Shown here one piece after another: positions 7,237 through 14,876 of a DNA stretch of 27,254 nt (position 1 is the first letter of the stretch; the number at the start of each line of letters is the position of its first letter). The position numbers were made by a program, and so were the translations under genes. Source of the DNA: CAYSYY01 sp964576115 [NCBI: uncultured Gemmatimonadota bacterium] (GTDB lineage: Bacteria > Blakebacterota > Blakebacteria > Blakebacterales); NCBI GenBank assembly GCA_964576115.1, contig CAZNUA010000046.1, positions 1-27,254 on the forward strand, given 5' to 3'. Below the pieces are notes generated by a model. The model made no database searches. It worked only from the letters and a program-made list of their open reading frames with translations, and had not been told where the DNA came from.

Positions 7237-9642
7237 ATGCTCGTCTCCCGGATATTCGAGAACCGGGTGATCTGGGCCGTCTGGGTGGTACTGGCTGTCG
7301 CTACACTTCTGGGACTCGCGCGATATACCCGCAGAATCGATCTGCCGGTCGAGGTGACAGCCGCCCGGAACGGCGTGGAGATCGTCGGCATCACACCCGA
7401 TTCGGAGTCAGCCCTCGGCCCCGGATGGCCCGATGACCCGTCGGCCTACGCCATCGGCGAAGTCGAGGGGATCGCAATCCGCAATCCCTGGTATGTCCGG
7501 CTGGCCCTGGCCGGACACAGCCGCGGCCAGAACGTCCGCCTGCGTCTGCTGGATCCGGAATCGGGCCGGTTCCTGGCCGCAGAGGTCAGGGCAATGCTGG
7601 TCCGGGACTGGTTGCCGGCCGATCTGGTCACCCTGGCCCTGATCGCCCTGACAACTCTCGGCCTGGGCGCCTTCCTGCTCACCCGACGCTCGTATCATCC
7701 AGCCGCCGTCCCCCTGGCGCTGGCGCTGGCCGTGATCGGCAGCGCCATCACTCTCGATGAATTCGGGGCCGCCCTGGGTCCGGGTTTACTGAGATGGCTT
7801 CCTGGTCTGCTGTGGGCCTTTCTCTTTCCGCTCATCTCGCCGGCGGTACTCGAGTTCGCCAGCCGTTTCCCGGTCCGTTCGACCTTCTGGCAGCGATTTC
7901 CCTGGGTCACCCGGCTGGCCTGGGTCATTGCCCTGGCCATCGGGTTCGTGACCGCTCTCGGATCGATCCTGTATGTCGGCGGGATCGCACGGGCCGGACT
8001 ATGGCTGTGCGTGGTGGCCCAGAACATTCTCTGGCTGGTGATGATTGCCATGGTTGCGGTCGTGGGGTACAGCCTGTGGCTGTCGTTCCGCGAATCGGAG
8101 GACTGGGCCACCCGGAACCGGATTCGCTGGGTGCTTGCCGGGGTGGCGATCGGAGGCGTGCCTCCCCTGCTGCTGATCTATATCCCCCGCCTGCTCCGGA
8201 CCGCACCGCCCCTGCCCGAAGTGGCGGGGCTCACCTTCCTGCTGCTGATCCCGATCTGTCTGACCGTGGCCGTGATCAGGCATCACCTGCTCGATATCAG
8301 GATCGTCATCAGACAGGGATTGATCTACGGTCCGGCCACGCTGGCGGTCTATGTCCTCTTCGTTTCCGTTTTTGTGGGAGTCGGATTCGTTCTGCTGCAG
8401 AGGATCGGCCCCGACACCTCGGTCACCTTCAGCCTGTTGGGCACCCTGACGCTGCTGGCGATAAGCATCCATCTGCTCTTCGAGCCCCTGCGCCGGCGGT
8501 TGCAGAACCTGGTCGACCGGCTCTTCTTCCGCACCCGCTACGATTACGGCCAGACCCTGCGCTCTTTTCGCCAGGGGCTGGGCCAGCGGCTGACCGGAGT
8601 CTCGGCCCTGGGATACCTGCTGACCCAGGTCCGTAACGTGCTGAACCCGGAGTGGGCCACCGTCACCGACCTGACTGGCGAGTGGAGCGAGCCCTGGGAT
8701 ATCGTTCAGCCTGTCGAAGATGCGGTCGAACCCGAGGTGCGGGTACCCTTCCCGCACCTGGAGGGACTCGAGCTCAGACTGGGGCCGAAGCGTTCCGGAA
8801 TGGCCTGGCATGCTCACGATCTGGCTCTGCTCGAGTCGCTCACCGATCTGACTTCGACGGCGCTGCAGCGTGAGATCCTGCAGCGACGCCTGCTGGCCGA
8901 GGAAGCCGAGAAGGAGCGGCTCGGGGCTCTCAACCGGCTCAAGGACGATTTTCTCTCCCTGGTCAGCCACGACCTGCGCAGTCCGCTCACCTCGCTGACC
9001 CTGAGTGCCGACCTCATTGCGTTGAATGCCGGCCAGGCCGGCGACGAGGAAACGCGCGACACCGCCCTGCGGATGAAACGGGCGGCGCTGCAGCTCGGGC
9101 ACATGGTCGAGCGGCTGCTGCACACGGCCCGGGTCGAGGCCGGCCGGATCGATCCCGAACTCAAGGCGTGCGACGTGCGGGAATGCGTCAAGGCCGTCTT
9201 CGACCGGCACGATCTGCTGGCCGACAACGCCGGTGTAGCCCTGGAAAACATGGTTGCCGAGGGGATCACGGTGCTGGCCGATCCCCTCCTTCTGCAGGAA
9301 GCGCTCAGCAACCTGGTCGACAACGCGCTGAAGGTCTCAGAGCGCGGGACCAGTATTGTCATCAGTGCCGTCTCAGACGAAGAAAACGGTGATTGCCGCC
9401 TGGCGGTCACCGACTACGGCCCGGGCATCCCGGAAGAGATCCGCCCGACCCTGTTCGAACGGGGCAAGTTCATGAGCCAGCAGGCCGGCCGGACCGGCTT
9501 CGGACTGGGGCTCTACCTGGTGAACGAGCTGATCCGGCTGCAGGGCGGGGAACTCGAACTCGGGGAGACGTCCCGCAAGGGTACGACCTTCCACATACGC
9601 TTACCGAAATGGACGGGACATGCGCAGGCTTCTGATAGCTGA
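7237..9642 (+). CDS. Membrane-bound sensor histidine kinase
   Basis: An 801-residue sensor. One N-terminal helix (about 11-28) is followed by an extracytoplasmic segment (about 35-120) that resembles a degenerate PDZ domain (GVEIVGITPDSESALGPGW). Then come seven or eight membrane helices (about 128-405), with RNRIRWVLAGVAIGGVPPLLL, a string seen in ComP-like membrane sensors. A GAF-like or linker region (about 425-545) precedes the HisKA domain: SHDLRSPLTSL has the phosphorylated H578. The HATPase domain shows the N box NLVDNALK (N692, N696), the D box DYGPGIP (D726) and GFGLGLYLV. It autophosphorylates and should pass phosphate to the regulator whose gene overlaps its end by 23 bases. The signal is unknown. 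It probably responds to an envelope or membrane cue. Confidence 0.92.
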   Translation: MLVSRIFENRVIWAVWVVLAVATLLGLARYTRRIDLPVEVTAARNGVEIVGITPDSESALGPGWPDDPSAYAIGEVEGIAIRNPWYVRLALAGHSRGQNVRLRLLDPESGRFLAAEVRAMLVRDWLPADLVTLALIALTTLGLGAFLLTRRSYHPAAVPLALALAVIGSAITLDEFGAALGPGLLRWLPGLLWAFLFPLISPAVLEFASRFPVRSTFWQRFPWVTRLAWVIALAIGFVTALGSILYVGGIARAGLWLCVVAQNILWLVMIAMVAVVGYSLWLSFRESEDWATRNRIRWVLAGVAIGGVPPLLLIYIPRLLRTAPPLPEVAGLTFLLLIPICLTVAVIRHHLLDIRIVIRQGLIYGPATLAVYVLFVSVFVGVGFVLLQRIGPDTSVTFSLLGTLTLLAISIHLLFEPLRRRLQNLVDRLFFRTRYDYGQTLRSFRQGLGQRLTGVSALGYLLTQVRNVLNPEWATVTDLTGEWSEPWDIVQPVEDAVEPEVRVPFPHLEGLELRLGPKRSGMAWHAHDLALLESLTDLTSTALQREILQRRLLAEEAEKERLGALNRLKDDFLSLVSHDLRSPLTSLTLSADLIALNAGQAGDEETRDTALRMKRAALQLGHMVERLLHTARVEAGRIDPELKACDVRECVKAVFDRHDLLADNAGVALENMVAEGITVLADPLLLQEALSNLVDNALKVSERGTSIVISAVSDEENGDCRLAVTDYGPGIPEEIRPTLFERGKFMSQQAGRTGFGLGLYLVNELIRLQGGELELGETSRKGTTFHIRLPKWTGHAQASDS

Positions 9643-10972
9643 CGACGATGTCGAAATCCGCGAATCCCTCGCGGCTCTCATTGCCAGAACCGGGTGGGAG
9701 GTCACCCAGGCCGGCGACGGTCTCGAGGCCCTGCGGGCGATCGAAGAGTCCCCGCCGCACCTGCTGCTGCTCGATCTGAAAATGCCCGAAAAGGGGGGGG
9801 AACAGGTACTCGAGGAAGTCCGTTTCCTCGAACCCGATCTGCCGGTTGTGATCCTGACCGGCCATGGTGACATCGAGGGCGCCGTGCGGGCGATGAAACT
9901 CGGGGCTCATGATTTCCTGACCAAACCGCCCGATCCCGATCACCTGCTGCTGGTGCTCGAACGGGCGGTGGAACGCAAAGCCCTCGAACGGGAAGTCTCC
10001 CGCACCCGCCGCACGCTGGCCGAAACCTTTGCGATCGTCGGCGGCGAAGCGCCGGCCATGCAGACCTTTCTCGATCAGCTCGAAAAAGTCGCTGCAACCG
10101 AGGCCACGGTCCTGCTGATGGGGGAGACCGGCACCGGCAAGGAACTCGCCGCCCGGGCCATCTGGGCCGACGGGCCCCGGTCCGGGGCTCCGTTCGTGGT
10201 CGTGAACTGCGCCACGCTGAGTGAAACCCTGCTTGAGTCCGATCTCTTCGGCCACGAAAAAGGTGCCTTCACCGGGGCGGTAGCCGGCAAGAAGGGCATG
10301 GTCGAAGAAGCCGACGGCGGCACGCTCTTTCTCGACGAGGTGGGCGAACTGCCCGCGCCGGTGCAGGCAAAGCTGTTGCGGGTGATCGAGTACGGCGAGT
10401 TCCAGCGGGTCGGTTCGACCGTCGCCCGGCACAGCGATGTGCGCGTGATCGCGGCCACCAACCGCGACCTCGAAGCCGAGATCGAAGCCGGCAGCTTCCG
10501 CAGCGATCTCTTTCACCGTCTCAGCGTGGTGACCCTGACAGTACCACCCCTGCGGGAGCGGCTCGAAGATCTGCCGGCGATCGTGAACCACCACCTGAAA
10601 CTGCTCGGAGCCGAACTCGGTCGACCGATCCAGGACCTGGAACCCGAGGTCTGGGAGAGGCTGTCGGCCTACGACTGGCCGGGCAACGTCCGGGAAGTAC
10701 GCAACGTGCTCGAACGCGGTCTGGTCCTCAGCCCCGACGGCCAGATCCACGCCGAAGATATCCCCCGGCCGGGAGAGGCGAAAGCCGGTGGAAGGGCGGA
10801 GATCGAGGTTCCCCCGGGTACCACGCTGGCCGAGGCGATGGAGACCTATAAGCGCTGGATGATCAGGCGGACTCTGGAAGCCTGCGAAGGCAATCAGACG
10901 AAAGCGGCGGATATGCTCGATATCCACCGCTCGTCGCTGAACCGGATGCTGAAGGAACTCGATCTGCGTTAG
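9620..10972 (+). CDS. NtrC-family sigma-54-dependent response regulator
   Basis: A 450-residue regulator in three parts. The receiver (1-120) has the acidic pocket D8-D10, phosphoacceptor D52 in LLLLDLKMP, T80 and K102. The AAA+ domain (about 135-370) has Walker A GETGTGKE (168-175), the sigma-54 contact loop GAFTGA (215-220) and Walker B LFLDEVGEL (D239, E240). The C-terminal Fis-type helix-turn-helix (about 410-450) is NQTKAADMLDIHRSSLNRML. It should use ATP to open sigma-54 promoters when phosphorylated. The start overlaps the kinase gene by 23 bases, so the two are a cognate pair. I searched nearby gaps for a -24/-12 element (GG-N10-GC) and found no convincing one, so targets are likely elsewhere. 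Confidence 0.95.
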   Translation: MRRLLIADDDVEIRESLAALIARTGWEVTQAGDGLEALRAIEESPPHLLLLDLKMPEKGGEQVLEEVRFLEPDLPVVILTGHGDIEGAVRAMKLGAHDFLTKPPDPDHLLLVLERAVERKALEREVSRTRRTLAETFAIVGGEAPAMQTFLDQLEKVAATEATVLLMGETGTGKELAARAIWADGPRSGAPFVVVNCATLSETLLESDLFGHEKGAFTGAVAGKKGMVEEADGGTLFLDEVGELPAPVQAKLLRVIEYGEFQRVGSTVARHSDVRVIAATNRDLEAEIEAGSFRSDLFHRLSVVTLTVPPLRERLEDLPAIVNHHLKLLGAELGRPIQDLEPEVWERLSAYDWPGNVREVRNVLERGLVLSPDGQIHAEDIPRPGEAKAGGRAEIEVPPGTTLAEAMETYKRWMIRRTLEACEGNQTKAADMLDIHRSSLNRMLKELDLR

Positions 10973-11015
10973 GAATCTCTAAACCGGAGGAAAAGTACTC
11001 AGAGGGAGGAATGTC

Positions 11016-11231
11016 ATGGCTGACAGTGTCTACAAAGTCATCGAGCTGGTGGGTTCGAGCCCCGAATCGTGGGAGAAGGCCGTGCAGGCCGCCATCGACA
11101 CCGCCTCGAAGTCGATCCGGGATATGCGGATCGCCGAGGTGGGCGAACTCGACGTCCAGCTCGAAGAGGGCAGGATCAAGAGCTACCGGGCCAAGGTGAA
11201 GGTCAGCTTCAAGTACCACACCGAGGAGTAG
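11016..11231 (+). CDS. Dodecin (flavin-binding small protein)
   Basis: A 71-residue protein, the usual dodecin length. It begins with VYKVIELVGSSPESWEKAVQAAI, where SxxSWexA is the family hallmark, followed by DMRIAEVGELDVQLEEGRI and the strand YRAKVKVSFKY. Dodecins form hollow dodecamers that store or buffer flavins (riboflavin, FMN) in the cytoplasm. GGGAGGA at 11004-11010 is well placed before the ATG at 11016; the ATG at 11011 is out of frame. It lies 43 bases after the response-regulator gene and may be read with it. No terminator hairpin follows. Confidence in the family is high; the ligand is not readable. Confidence 0.92.
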   Translation: MADSVYKVIELVGSSPESWEKAVQAAIDTASKSIRDMRIAEVGELDVQLEEGRIKSYRAKVKVSFKYHTEE

Positions 11232-11444
11232 GCACGGCGAGGGTTCCCTTGCTCGGGCAGTCCCAGGTCGTCGCGGACAGGGGGGAGAGATCACCCTCCA
11301 CCGGCTAGGCATTTATCGGTCGGGGGGGTGAAATGTGTCAAGCAGGCAGGGATTGCCATTCAGCTTTAAACATCTGACTCCTCGCCCCGTCCGAGTATCC
11401 AGGAGCCTGTCTGAACAATCGGCACCAGCGCTGACTGAAACGTG

Positions 11445-11453
11445 TGAAATACT
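11445..11453 (+). promoter_or_regulatory. Candidate extended -10 promoter element
   Basis: TG at 11445-11446, one base, then AATACT at 11448-11453 matches an extended -10. No good -35 box lies upstream. The expected start of transcription is near 11460, next to the palindrome at 11462-11473, so that palindrome would sit in an operator position. Confidence 0.3.
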
Positions 11454-11461
11454 CCAACAGG

Positions 11462-11473
11462 TTCCTATAGGAA
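11462..11473. repeat. 12-bp perfect palindrome TTCCTATAGGAA
   Basis: TTCCTATAGGAA reads the same on both strands. It lies just downstream of the candidate -10 element and upstream of the secreted-protein genes, so a repressor operator is possible. Chance occurrence cannot be excluded. Confidence 0.4.
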
Positions 11474-11504
11474 GCGACGATCCTCTCCTGACCTGGATGG
11501 TGAT

Positions 11505-11621
11505 GTGAGATTTTCTGTCATCGCAGCGGTCATCCTGCAAATGCTTCTGTCAGGACAGGTGCAGGCCCAGTGTCGGACAGACCACCGGATCATCCGGACC
11601 GGGATCGAACCCGAACCATGA
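11505..11621 (+). CDS. Possible small secreted peptide (38 residues)
   Basis: A GTG-started frame of 38 codons. Residues 1-21 look like a complete signal peptide: MRF, a hydrophobic core (SVIAAVILQMLL), then SGQVQA with a plausible cleavage before Q22. The remaining 17 residues (QCRTDHRIIRTGIEPEP) contain one cysteine. Its stop overlaps the ATG of the beta-propeller gene (ATGA at 11618-11621), the arrangement of coupled genes. A Shine-Dalgarno is not obvious. It may be a real leader-type peptide, a remnant of an older N-terminus of the next protein, or chance. Confidence 0.35.
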   Translation: MRFSVIAAVILQMLLSGQVQAQCRTDHRIIRTGIEPEP

Positions 11622-12736
11622 CAGCTCCAGTATCCGGTCGATCCCTCCCCCCGATTCTGATCAGCCTCGTTCTGTTGTTCCCGGCTGCCTGCGGGCGCGG
11701 GGGTGGATCTGTCGCGGTGGAAGATGTGAGTCCCCTCATCTCGACTGAACCGCTTCACGAAGAGTGGCAGGAGGTGCTCGAGCTCGGGGAAGCGACGTTT
11801 TTCGGTGTGGAGGGACCGGCCGATCATCCGCTGATGTGGTTCAGCCCCATTGACCTGGCACCGGGACCGGGACACGGCGTGATCGTCACCGAAGAAAGCG
11901 AACCGGATGTGAAGCTGCTCGGTCCGGCCGGGAACGTGATCGCCACCTATGGCAACGGCTTCGGCAGCGGCCCGGGCGAGTTCCGCGATACGATCTGCTC
12001 GGTCTGGATACCCGGGACAGGAGTCCTGGTAGCGGATGGCCCGAACAACCGGATCAGTGTCTTCACCGAAAACGGTGACTACGTCCGGGAGATACATCCC
12101 AAGGTTCGAACCCATGTACTGGCTGTTTCCGCCGGGCGGTTGTGGACGTCCAGTTGGCTTTCCTCTGCGATTGATCGGGTGGTGATACTCGATCTGGAAA
12201 CAGGGGAAGCGCTGAAAGAACTCGGGGGACGTTATCGTGATGAACCCTGGGCGGAGAGATTCCGGGCGAATTGCTGCCTTTCCGGAGTACGTGACCGGAT
12301 GCTCCTGTCCGTTCCCTATCCCTACGAGATCCAACACTACTCACCCGATGGCGACCTGCTGGGTCTGTTCGGACGCCGGGTACATGGGCTCGGGCCACCG
12401 GAGGAAATCGATTTCGGTGCTGGAAGAGTACTGTGTATGTCACGCGGCGGGCAGGTCGGGCACGTGGCCGTATTTCCCGATAGTCACAGCCTGGTGGCGT
12501 TCTACGAACACATCGAGTCTGGAACGGTTGCGGGTGGCGGGACGCGGATCGAGTATGTGGGTTATTTCGACCTCTTCACGCCGGAGGAAACCTGGTTGAC
12601 TACGATCCCGGAAGCGGACCTGCTTCCCGGCCATGAGATCGGTGCCTGGACCATCGCCACCGACGGTGCTTTCTGGGGGGTCGTGTTCGGGGAGTTTCCC
12701 CGTATCGTACGCGTCCCGCTCCGCTTGCTCGACTGA
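11618..12736 (+). CDS. 6-bladed beta-propeller protein, probable lipoprotein
   Basis: A 372-residue exported protein. The start at 11618 is chosen because it is followed directly by a signal sequence (MTAPVSGRSLPPILISLVLLFPAAC). The cysteine is followed by GRGGG, as in a lipoprotein, although the -3 residue is proline instead of the usual leucine, so lipidation is uncertain. The body has repeated NHL-like blades, such as GVLVADGPNNRISVFTENGDYVREI and DRVVILDLETGEALKELG. It resembles the '6-bladed beta-propeller' proteins common in Bacteroidota and relatives, whose roles are mostly unknown and likely involve binding. An in-frame ATG at 11570 would bury the signal, so I rejected it. The gene ends 12 bases before the convergent DUF362 gene. 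Confidence 0.7.
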   Translation: MTAPVSGRSLPPILISLVLLFPAACGRGGGSVAVEDVSPLISTEPLHEEWQEVLELGEATFFGVEGPADHPLMWFSPIDLAPGPGHGVIVTEESEPDVKLLGPAGNVIATYGNGFGSGPGEFRDTICSVWIPGTGVLVADGPNNRISVFTENGDYVREIHPKVRTHVLAVSAGRLWTSSWLSSAIDRVVILDLETGEALKELGGRYRDEPWAERFRANCCLSGVRDRMLLSVPYPYEIQHYSPDGDLLGLFGRRVHGLGPPEEIDFGAGRVLCMSRGGQVGHVAVFPDSHSLVAFYEHIESGTVAGGGTRIEYVGYFDLFTPEETWLTTIPEADLLPGHEIGAWTIATDGAFWGVVFGEFPRIVRVPLRLLD

Positions 12737-12752
12737 TCGCGACCCCGATCAG
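12733..12752. terminator. Hairpin spanning two convergent stop codons
   Basis: CTGATCG (12733-12739) pairs perfectly with CGATCAG (12746-12752) around a 6-base loop. The stem contains the stop codon of the propeller gene and, on the other strand, that of the DUF362 gene. No T-tract follows on either strand, so any terminator role is weak or needs Rho. Confidence 0.35.
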
Positions 12753-13642
12753 ATAAGCGCATCCTCGGTCCAGCCGATCCTGACCAGTTCGATTTCGTCG
12801 AGATTGGCGATGCCCACGCCGTGACGGGTGTCGGCATAGCCCACGTGCTTGGAAGACACGACCCCGCGCGGGGGTCGCTCGTAGAAGCGGATGCGCATCT
12901 CTTCGAGCAGCTTGACGCCCAGAGCGTCGACCGCCACCGGATCGGTCGACACCAGCATACCCTTATACTGCCAGACGGCGTCGGTGTCGTAGCGGTGGGG
13001 ACCGATCGAGTGGAAGAAGGGGGTCAGCACCACCAGGATATTAAGCCGGGTCTTGCCGGCGCAGATCGGCAGTTTCCAGAGCCCACCCAGGTCGGCACAG
13101 ACGTCAGCGTGCCAGTCGGGCGGATTGTCGAAGGTGATGTAGTTCTTCAGACAGCCCCCGATTCCCGACCAGTCGTGAGCGCGCAGGGGGCGGGCGTTGA
13201 TCAGGGCGGTGGCCTGCCTGAAGATCGGATCGCTGCGCAGTCCCCGGTCACGGATGGATATCCTGTCGGCTGAGATGCCGACCGCCAGGGCCCGCTCCCT
13301 GATCGCCTCTTCGAGCGCGGGCGGGGTGCGCAGGGGACGGTAGACGTTGGTCTTGATGCCGAGTGTGTCGGCGGGATCGAGCAGCCGCCGCCAGACCGCT
13401 GCGGCATCGTCGTTTTCGAACAGGGTCAAGACGGCGTCATCGAGCATGCGGGCGATCACCGGCGCCCGTACCTCGCCTTCGTCATCGAGCACATTTTCGT
13501 CCCGCACCAGCACCACCCGCACGTGTCGCGGATCCTGACGGGCCAGAGCCCGGGCGGCGGGCAGTCCCAGGCTCATGGCGGCCGTGCCGGCTGCGGCCTC
13601 GCGCATGAAATCGCGGCGTGTGACGATTTTCGTTTCGCTCAT
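12749..13642 (-). CDS. DUF362 domain protein with a Tat signal
   Basis: A 297-residue protein. The N-terminus has a twin-arginine signal (TRRDFMREAAAGTAAMSLGL, cleavage probably after ARALA), so it is exported folded. The remaining sequence fits DUF362: it has LGIKTNVYRPLRTPPALEEAI, INARPLRAHDWSGIGGCLKNYITF and STDPVAVDALGVKLLEEMR, all typical of the family. DUF362 is uncharacterised; many members carry an additional ferredoxin domain, which is absent here. The start at 13642 has GGGAGGGAG just upstream on the minus strand; longer versions would place the Tat motif internally. It follows the DUF6599-like lipoprotein gene by about 100 bases in the same direction, and together they suggest an exported two-protein unit of unknown role. 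Confidence 0.8.
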   Translation of the reverse strand: MSETKIVTRRDFMREAAAGTAAMSLGLPAARALARQDPRHVRVVLVRDENVLDDEGEVRAPVIARMLDDAVLTLFENDDAAAVWRRLLDPADTLGIKTNVYRPLRTPPALEEAIRERALAVGISADRISIRDRGLRSDPIFRQATALINARPLRAHDWSGIGGCLKNYITFDNPPDWHADVCADLGGLWKLPICAGKTRLNILVVLTPFFHSIGPHRYDTDAVWQYKGMLVSTDPVAVDALGVKLLEEMRIRFYERPPRGVVSSKHVGYADTRHGVGIANLDEIELVRIGWTEDALI

Positions 13643-13745
13643 GATGGGCTCCCTCCCGGATAGAATCGTAATAACCCCGTGCATCCCGCGGATAATCGGG
13701 TGAGTATCTCGATCCCGTCGGATACAGACCGGATTGACACCCCTT

Positions 13746-14624
13746 TCAGAAACCGGCCGCTTCCAGCAGTGCCCGGGCCCGTTCGGCGTCCGGTGAATCG
13801 AAGACGATCCCGACCACTGCCTCATCCCGTTCCAGGGCGCTCCACAGACCGTCCTCGACCTGTACGATCGCAACCTCCCCCGCTTCGGGCATCCAGGCTG
13901 ACCGGAAGGCGGCCGCCGCCGCGGCTGCCCGTTCGGCGTCCGGGTACCGCACCAGAAGCAGATAGGGATAGTCGGCGTCGAGTTCATAGGCGGCCAGAGC
14001 CGCCTCGGTCTCGGGTCCAAGCCCGAGCAGGTTCTCATCGGCCACGAACCAGTAGCGGTTCAGGTCGGTGTGCAGGTGGAAGTACCGGACCGATTCTGGA
14101 TCGCGATCGGTCTCTGGCAGACGTCGGAGAATCTCGGGCAGGGGGGCATCCGCGCCGATGCGTTCGGCGATAGCCCGCCCCAGGGCTTCGATCTCGGCTC
14201 TGATGCCATCTTCGTTTTCCAGGGCGAAGACACTGGCGTAGTAGCGGCCCCGCCAGAGGTTCAGGTGGCCGGTGACATAGCAGGCGCCCTGGCCGATGGC
14301 GGCATTTTCACCGGAACGGAAGCGGCTGAAGATCCCGTAAGCATCCCCTCCCGTGCTCATGTCGTAGATCTCGGCCGTGAGTTCGTTATCCCCGCGCTCG
14401 AAACGGCGCACCATCATGCCCCGGTACGCATAGGAGAGGAAGAGTTCGCCGGCGCCGTTCATGTAGTCGAAGATGGTACCGGTGTCGTAGGCGGTACTCT
14501 CGGTTGCCGTCCAGCCTTCCACCTCGGCCGGTATGAGCCCTTCGAGTTCTCTCACGAGCTTTCCTCCACTGCAGCCCGATGCGAGCAGTGTCAGCAGAAT
14601 GACAGTTGGAACCAGAGTGCGCAT
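13746..14624 (-). CDS. DUF6599-like lipoprotein
   Basis: A 292-residue protein beginning with a lipoprotein signal peptide: MRTLVPTVILLTLLASGC, with a canonical lipobox LASGC (cysteine 18). The mature part has two halves of similar flavour. FDYMNGAGELFLSYAYRGMMVRRFE and YDMSTGGDAYGIFSRFRSGE match the DUF6599 pattern ('..YINGAAELYLSYGF...' and '..YDM.S..DAFGIFS..R'). Function is unknown. It is likely anchored in the inner or outer membrane facing the periplasm. GGGAGGA precedes the start on the minus strand. It is upstream of the Tat-exported DUF362 gene and divergent from pyrR. Assignment rests on these motifs only. Confidence 0.75.
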   Translation of the reverse strand: MRTLVPTVILLTLLASGCSGGKLVRELEGLIPAEVEGWTATESTAYDTGTIFDYMNGAGELFLSYAYRGMMVRRFERGDNELTAEIYDMSTGGDAYGIFSRFRSGENAAIGQGACYVTGHLNLWRGRYYASVFALENEDGIRAEIEALGRAIAERIGADAPLPEILRRLPETDRDPESVRYFHLHTDLNRYWFVADENLLGLGPETEAALAAYELDADYPYLLLVRYPDAERAAAAAAAFRSAWMPEAGEVAIVQVEDGLWSALERDEAVVGIVFDSPDAERARALLEAAGF

Positions 14625-14653
14625 CGGTCCTCCCGGGATGCGGGCCGGCCAAC

Positions 14654-14659
14654 ATCATA
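14654..14659 (-). promoter_or_regulatory. Possible -10 box for the DUF6599/DUF362 genes
   Basis: On the minus strand the hexamer reads TATGAT (five of six consensus bases), about 30 bases before the start codon at 14624. No convincing -35 box precedes it. Confidence 0.35.
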
Positions 14660-14749
14660 CAGGCGAGCCGGGCTCGAATACCAGCCGTCACCCGGGTCGG
14701 CCCGGTGCCTCTGCACAGAGAATCCCGGGGTCACGGCATGCACAATATC

Positions 14750-14778
14750 TTGACCGGACCGGAGGGGGGGCATACCCT
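14750..14778 (+). promoter_or_regulatory. Candidate promoter for pyrR-pyrB-pyrC
   Basis: TTGACC (14750-14755, five of six) and TACCCT (14773-14778, three of six) are 17 bases apart. The transcript would start near 14785 and run into the terminator hairpin at 14820-14852 before reaching pyrR. The -10 box is weak. Confidence 0.45.
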
Positions 14779-14819
14779 ACGAGCCATGCGATGCACGGGA
14801 CAGACATAACCTGACCCGG

Positions 14820-14852
14820 AACCTCCCGCCCGACGGGCGCGGAGGTTTTTTT
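14820..14852 (+). terminator. Leader terminator (putative attenuator) before pyrR
   Basis: AACCTCC (14820-14826) pairs with GGAGGTT (14841-14847). An inner GCCC/GGGC stem is separated by a small internal loop, and seven T residues follow (14846-14852). It ends 24 bases before the pyrR ATG and downstream of the candidate promoter, so it would stop most transcripts before the operon unless prevented. PyrR proteins control such hairpins by binding the leader RNA. I could not find a clear match to the known PyrR-binding loop, so the controlling factor is inferred. GGAGG at 14760-14764 could pair with CCTCC (14822-14826), but it lies before the expected transcript start. Confidence 0.75.
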
Positions 14853-14876
14853 CGACCCGAAATCCGGACCGATGCC

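Larger units (their letters stand above)
11232..11504 (+). other. Gap between dodecin and beta-propeller genes
   Basis: No coding region is supported here. It holds a candidate extended -10 element and a palindrome at its right end, listed separately. The rest shows only short inverted matches (for example CGAG...CTCG just after the dodecin stop) without a T-tract. Confidence 0.5.

Noticed and set aside
11232-11265. Sigma-54 promoter after dodecin (GGCACG ... TTGC)
   Set aside because: The spacing between the GG and GC elements is far too long for a -24/-12 site.
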